Of a DNA stretch of 6,271 nucleotides, positions 4,286 to 6,271 are shown piece by piece. Numbering within the stretch: the first letter of the stretch is position 1; every line of letters begins with the position of its first letter. The notes beneath the pieces were generated by a model. It was not told the DNA's origin. It made no database searches and worked only from the letters and a program-made list of their open reading frames with translations. The position numbers and the translations under genes are program-made. Source of the stretch: DATDYW01 sp036516995 (lineage in GTDB: Bacteria; Patescibacteriota; Minisyncoccia; Phycocordibacterales; JAACPR01); the NCBI GenBank assembly GCA_036516995.1, contig DATDYW010000039.1:1-6271 (forward strand), written 5' to 3'.

Positions 4286-5131
4286 CTACTCCTCTGCAGC
4301 AACAACCGGCGACCACTTCAGAAACACTTTCCGCTCGAGGCGGAGGTCGGCGTACTCGAGGCCGCTGATTTTAGCGAGGCCACCATTGCCGAGCGCGAGC
4401 GCGAGGTTCTGCGCCGTCTTAGCGCCGTCGTTCGCGGCATCAATAAGAAGGTACGGGCCTTCGGCGAGCGTCACGCGGAAGTTCAAATTTTCTTCACTTG
4501 CGATGGTGGCCGGGCGGAGACCGAGATTCCGTAGCCCCTCAACCAGCGCGCGGAGACTGGCGAAGGTGACCGAGTCGCCGTAGCGAGCGCGGACCGGCTC
4601 ACCGGAGACAAGCCCGTGCAGCCGCACAGAATCGGTCGGCGCTCTCTCGGCGGCAAAAATCTCGCCGCTGCCATCGAGCGCGAAGCACTCTTCCTCTGCG
4701 GCGGCTTGCTCTGAGCTCGTCGAAGGACGGCACCAGTAGCCCCAGCGCCCGCGCTCGGAAATGGAAACTGCCAAATCTTTTCCTTCTCGACCAACCGTCA
4801 CATCGGCCACCTCCGGGAACGCCGTCTTCACCGCATCCCCCACGCGACCTCTCGGCGCTAGGTAGACGTTCGTACCAGATCGGAGCGACCAGAGCGGCGA
4901 GGCGAGCGCGCCACGGGCAACAGCTTCAATGGCGGAAACCGAGGCAACCGTGTTGCCAGAAATGTGAATACTCTCAACAGCGAAAGCGTCCTCGCGGACG
5001 AGGTACCAGAGGCTGCCGTAGAGCAGCACGATGAGCGCCGTCCACTTAATTAGCCAACGCGAGCGCCGCGCCCGCCGCCGCTTCCGTAGCGCGCTCCAGT
5101 GAAACGCGGTTTGGCCTGGGAGCTCCCGCAT
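4286..5131 (-). CDS. ftsQ: FtsQ/DivIB-type cell division protein with POTRA domain
   Basis: 281 residues with the classical bitopic layout. A strongly basic cytoplasmic tail (LRKRRRARRSRW, 15-26) precedes one membrane helix (about 28-44). An extracytoplasmic POTRA domain follows (about 47-112; AVESIHISGNTVASVSAIEA at 51-70), then the beta domain (112-275) with the expected FPEVADVTV and a YADLRLERKVFLKW end. FtsQ/DivIB recruits and regulates the FtsL/FtsB and FtsW/FtsI septal synthesis complex. An insertion rich in Ser, Gln, Ala and Glu (137-148) lies between Cys134 and Cys149; both face the outside and could form a disulfide, but this is inference. The gene follows serS by 14 nt with a good Shine-Dalgarno (GGGGAG, 7 nt before ATG). 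It lies next to serS and not in a mur/fts cluster. Confidence 0.85.
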   Translation of the reverse strand: MRELPGQTAFHWSALRKRRRARRSRWLIKWTALIVLLYGSLWYLVREDAFAVESIHISGNTVASVSAIEAVARGALASPLWSLRSGTNVYLAPRGRVGDAVKTAFPEVADVTVGREGKDLAVSISERGRWGYWCRPSTSSEQAAAEEECFALDGSGEIFAAERAPTDSVRLHGLVSGEPVRARYGDSVTFASLRALVEGLRNLGLRPATIASEENLNFRVTLAEGPYLLIDAANDGAKTAQNLALALGNGGLAKISGLEYADLRLERKVFLKWSPVVAAEE

Positions 5132-5138
5132 AAGTTTT

Positions 5139-5144
5139 CTCCCC
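5139..5144 (-). promoter_or_regulatory. Shine-Dalgarno (GGGGAG) of ftsQ
   Basis: GGGGAG lies 7 nt upstream of the ftsQ ATG, inside the 14-nt gap after the serS stop. It is the clearest ribosome binding site in the window, and it fixes the start at 5131. Confidence 0.75.
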
Positions 5145-5145
5145 G

Positions 5146-6271
5146 TCAGCCGTGCGGTCGAATTTCTTCCGCGCCGCCGAGGTACGGACGCAGCGCCTCG
5201 GGAATTTTCACGCTACCGTCTGCCTGCTGGTGCACCTCGAGGAGCTGGCAGAGGATTCTCGGACTAGCGATTGCGGTGTTGTTGAGCGAGTGCGCGAGAA
5301 CCCGCTTCCCGTTAGGAGTGCCGTCGTCTTCAATGTATTTGATATTGAGACGTCGCGTTTGAAAATCGTGGAAGTAGGAAGCGGAGTGCGTCTCGCGGTA
5401 CCGCTTCTCGGACGGCATCCAGGCCTCGAGGTCGTACTTCTTCACCTGGCCGAGGCCGAGGTCGCCGCTGGCGTTGACGATGACGTGGTACGGCAGCTCG
5501 AGCGCCTGCAAAATTTCCTCGGCGTTCTCGCGCAGCTCCTCGTGGAGGCGCACCGACTCTTCGTGCCGCGCCTCAGCAATCACCACCTGCTCGAGCTTCA
5601 CGAACTCGTGGACGCGGAAGAGTCCTTTCTCATCTTTGCCGTGGCTGCCGGCCTCGCGACGGAAGCACGGCGAGAAGGCGACAATTTTTCGCGGCAGCGA
5701 GCTCTTGGCGAGCGCGGCGTCGGCGAAGTACGACATCGCCGCAACTTCTGCGGTACCGGCGAGGTACTCGCCATCCTGCGTGCGGTACAGGTCGTCTTCG
5801 CCCTGCGGCAGGTAGCCCGTGCCGAGCAGCGTCTCGCGGCGCACCAGAGACGGCACCACCATCGGCTCGAAGCCCTTGGCGAGCAGCCGGTCGAGCGCGA
5901 GGTTCACGACCGCCATCTGCAGCCGGGCGCCGAAGCCGAGTAGCACGTAGCCACGAAAGCCGCTAAGCCTCGCACCCGCCTCGAAATCCGCGATACCCAG
6001 CGAGAGCGCCAGCTCGTGGTGACTCTTCGGCTCGAACTTGAACTTCGGAACCTTGCCCCAGGTCGAAACCTCCTGGTTCGCCTCAACGTCGCCATCGGGC
6101 ACGGTGGCGTCGGGAACGTTCGGCACCTGGAGCATCAGCTCGCGCCACTCCTTTATTACCGCTTCGTGCGCCGCCTCCTCCTCGCGCAGCCCCTCCTTGA
6201 GCGTCTTCATCTCGGCGAGGATGCCCGCCCTCTCGTCTGCGGAGGCCGAGGGCAAGTTGTCGCTCGCGGTG
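5146..6271 (-). CDS. serS: Seryl-tRNA synthetase, N-terminus outside the window
   Basis: Charges tRNA-Ser with serine in the cytoplasm. The frame stays open to the right edge (last whole codon 6270-6268), so 374 residues are visible and roughly the first 50 are missing. A TTG at 6255 is not the start: the reading frame continues upstream (TASDN before it) and the sequence is mid-coiled-coil. Visible parts: the second helix of the tRNA-binding arm (to about residue 48), the core, the TxE serine-site motif (TAE, 173-175 of the fragment), class II motif 2 (FRREAGSHGKDEKGLFRVHEF, from about residue 203), ETHSASYFHDFQTRRLNIKY (from 293) and motif 3 (NNTAIASPRILCQLLEVHQQ from 330), then IPEALRPYLGG. 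All match SerRS. The stop lies 14 nt before ftsQ, suggesting one operon. Confidence 0.95.
   Translation of the reverse strand, partial: TASDNLPSASADERAGILAEMKTLKEGLREEEAAHEAVIKEWRELMLQVPNVPDATVPDGDVEANQEVSTWGKVPKFKFEPKSHHELALSLGIADFEAGARLSGFRGYVLLGFGARLQMAVVNLALDRLLAKGFEPMVVPSLVRRETLLGTGYLPQGEDDLYRTQDGEYLAGTAEVAAMSYFADAALAKSSLPRKIVAFSPCFRREAGSHGKDEKGLFRVHEFVKLEQVVIAEARHEESVRLHEELRENAEEILQALELPYHVIVNASGDLGLGQVKKYDLEAWMPSEKRYRETHSASYFHDFQTRRLNIKYIEDDGTPNGKRVLAHSLNNTAIASPRILCQLLEVHQQADGSVKIPEALRPYLGGAEEIRPHG

Noticed and set aside
4257..4316. N-terminal extension of the csaA-like protein (start at 4316)
   Set aside because: It overlaps the end of ftsQ and adds a Cys/Gly-rich leader absent from CsaA proteins, which begin near METITWPDFEKV.
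4104..4583. 159-codon plus-strand open frame across csaA and the end of ftsQ
   Set aside because: It crosses two real genes on the opposite strand and has no family resemblance.
5152..5943. 263-codon open frame on the plus strand opposite serS
   Set aside because: It is antisense to a clear seryl-tRNA synthetase, has no recognisable domain and reflects the GC-rich codon bias of the real gene.
6253..6255. TTG as start codon of serS
   Set aside because: The frame stays open upstream to the window edge and the residues there are mid tRNA-binding arm, so the gene is only truncated by the window.
1..6271. tRNA, rRNA, CRISPR array, insertion sequence or phage features
   Set aside because: No cloverleaf-like stretch, regularly spaced repeats, transposase motifs or terminal inverted repeats were seen; nearly all bases are within seven minus-strand genes.

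Overview
The window looks like part of a genome from the candidate phyla radiation, probably a Parcubacteria-like (Patescibacteria) lineage. The grounds are the extreme compactness (gaps of -4 to ~95 nt), the style of the L,D-transpeptidase, FtsQ and SerRS proteins, and a membrane-anchored Clp-like ATPase paired with a small membrane protein, an arrangement I associate with that group. The DNA is GC-rich and uses the standard code. The lineage assignment is inference from protein style; no rRNA or marker phylogeny is possible here.

All seven genes I support are on the minus strand. In order of transcription (right to left) they are: serS (5' end outside the window); an FtsQ/DivIB-type division protein, 14 nt downstream and with a clear Shine-Dalgarno; a CsaA-like tRNA-binding OB-fold protein; a ~95-nt spacer holding a perfect 30-bp palindrome; a 130-residue membrane protein whose stop overlaps the start of the next gene (ATGA); an 814-residue membrane-anchored Clp/HSP100-like AAA+ ATPase; a small VOC/glyoxalase-fold protein; a Rho-independent terminator that overlaps the VOC stop codon; and an L,D-transpeptidase that runs off the left edge and is not closed in this window.

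Functionally the window mixes translation (serS, csaA-like) with the cell envelope (ftsQ, L,D-transpeptidase) and a membrane-associated AAA+ module. The AAA+ protein is the most unusual item. Its first ATPase domain keeps the fold-level sequence of a Clp D1 domain but has lost Walker A and Walker B. Its second domain has intact ATPase motifs but lacks the aromatic GYVG pore loop and any recognisable ClpP-docking IGF/VGF tripeptide. It is translationally coupled to the small membrane protein, so the two probably form one membrane complex whose substrate cannot be read from the sequence.

Regulatory sequence is sparse. Three genes that follow a spacer (L,D-transpeptidase, csaA-like, 130-residue membrane protein) have TANAAT boxes 7-13 nt before the start codon and no Shine-Dalgarno, which suggests leaderless or very short-leader transcripts. 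Genes inside operons use a Shine-Dalgarno or stop/start coupling. No tRNA, rRNA, CRISPR array, insertion sequence or attachment site was seen. There is no gene-free stretch longer than about 100 nt.
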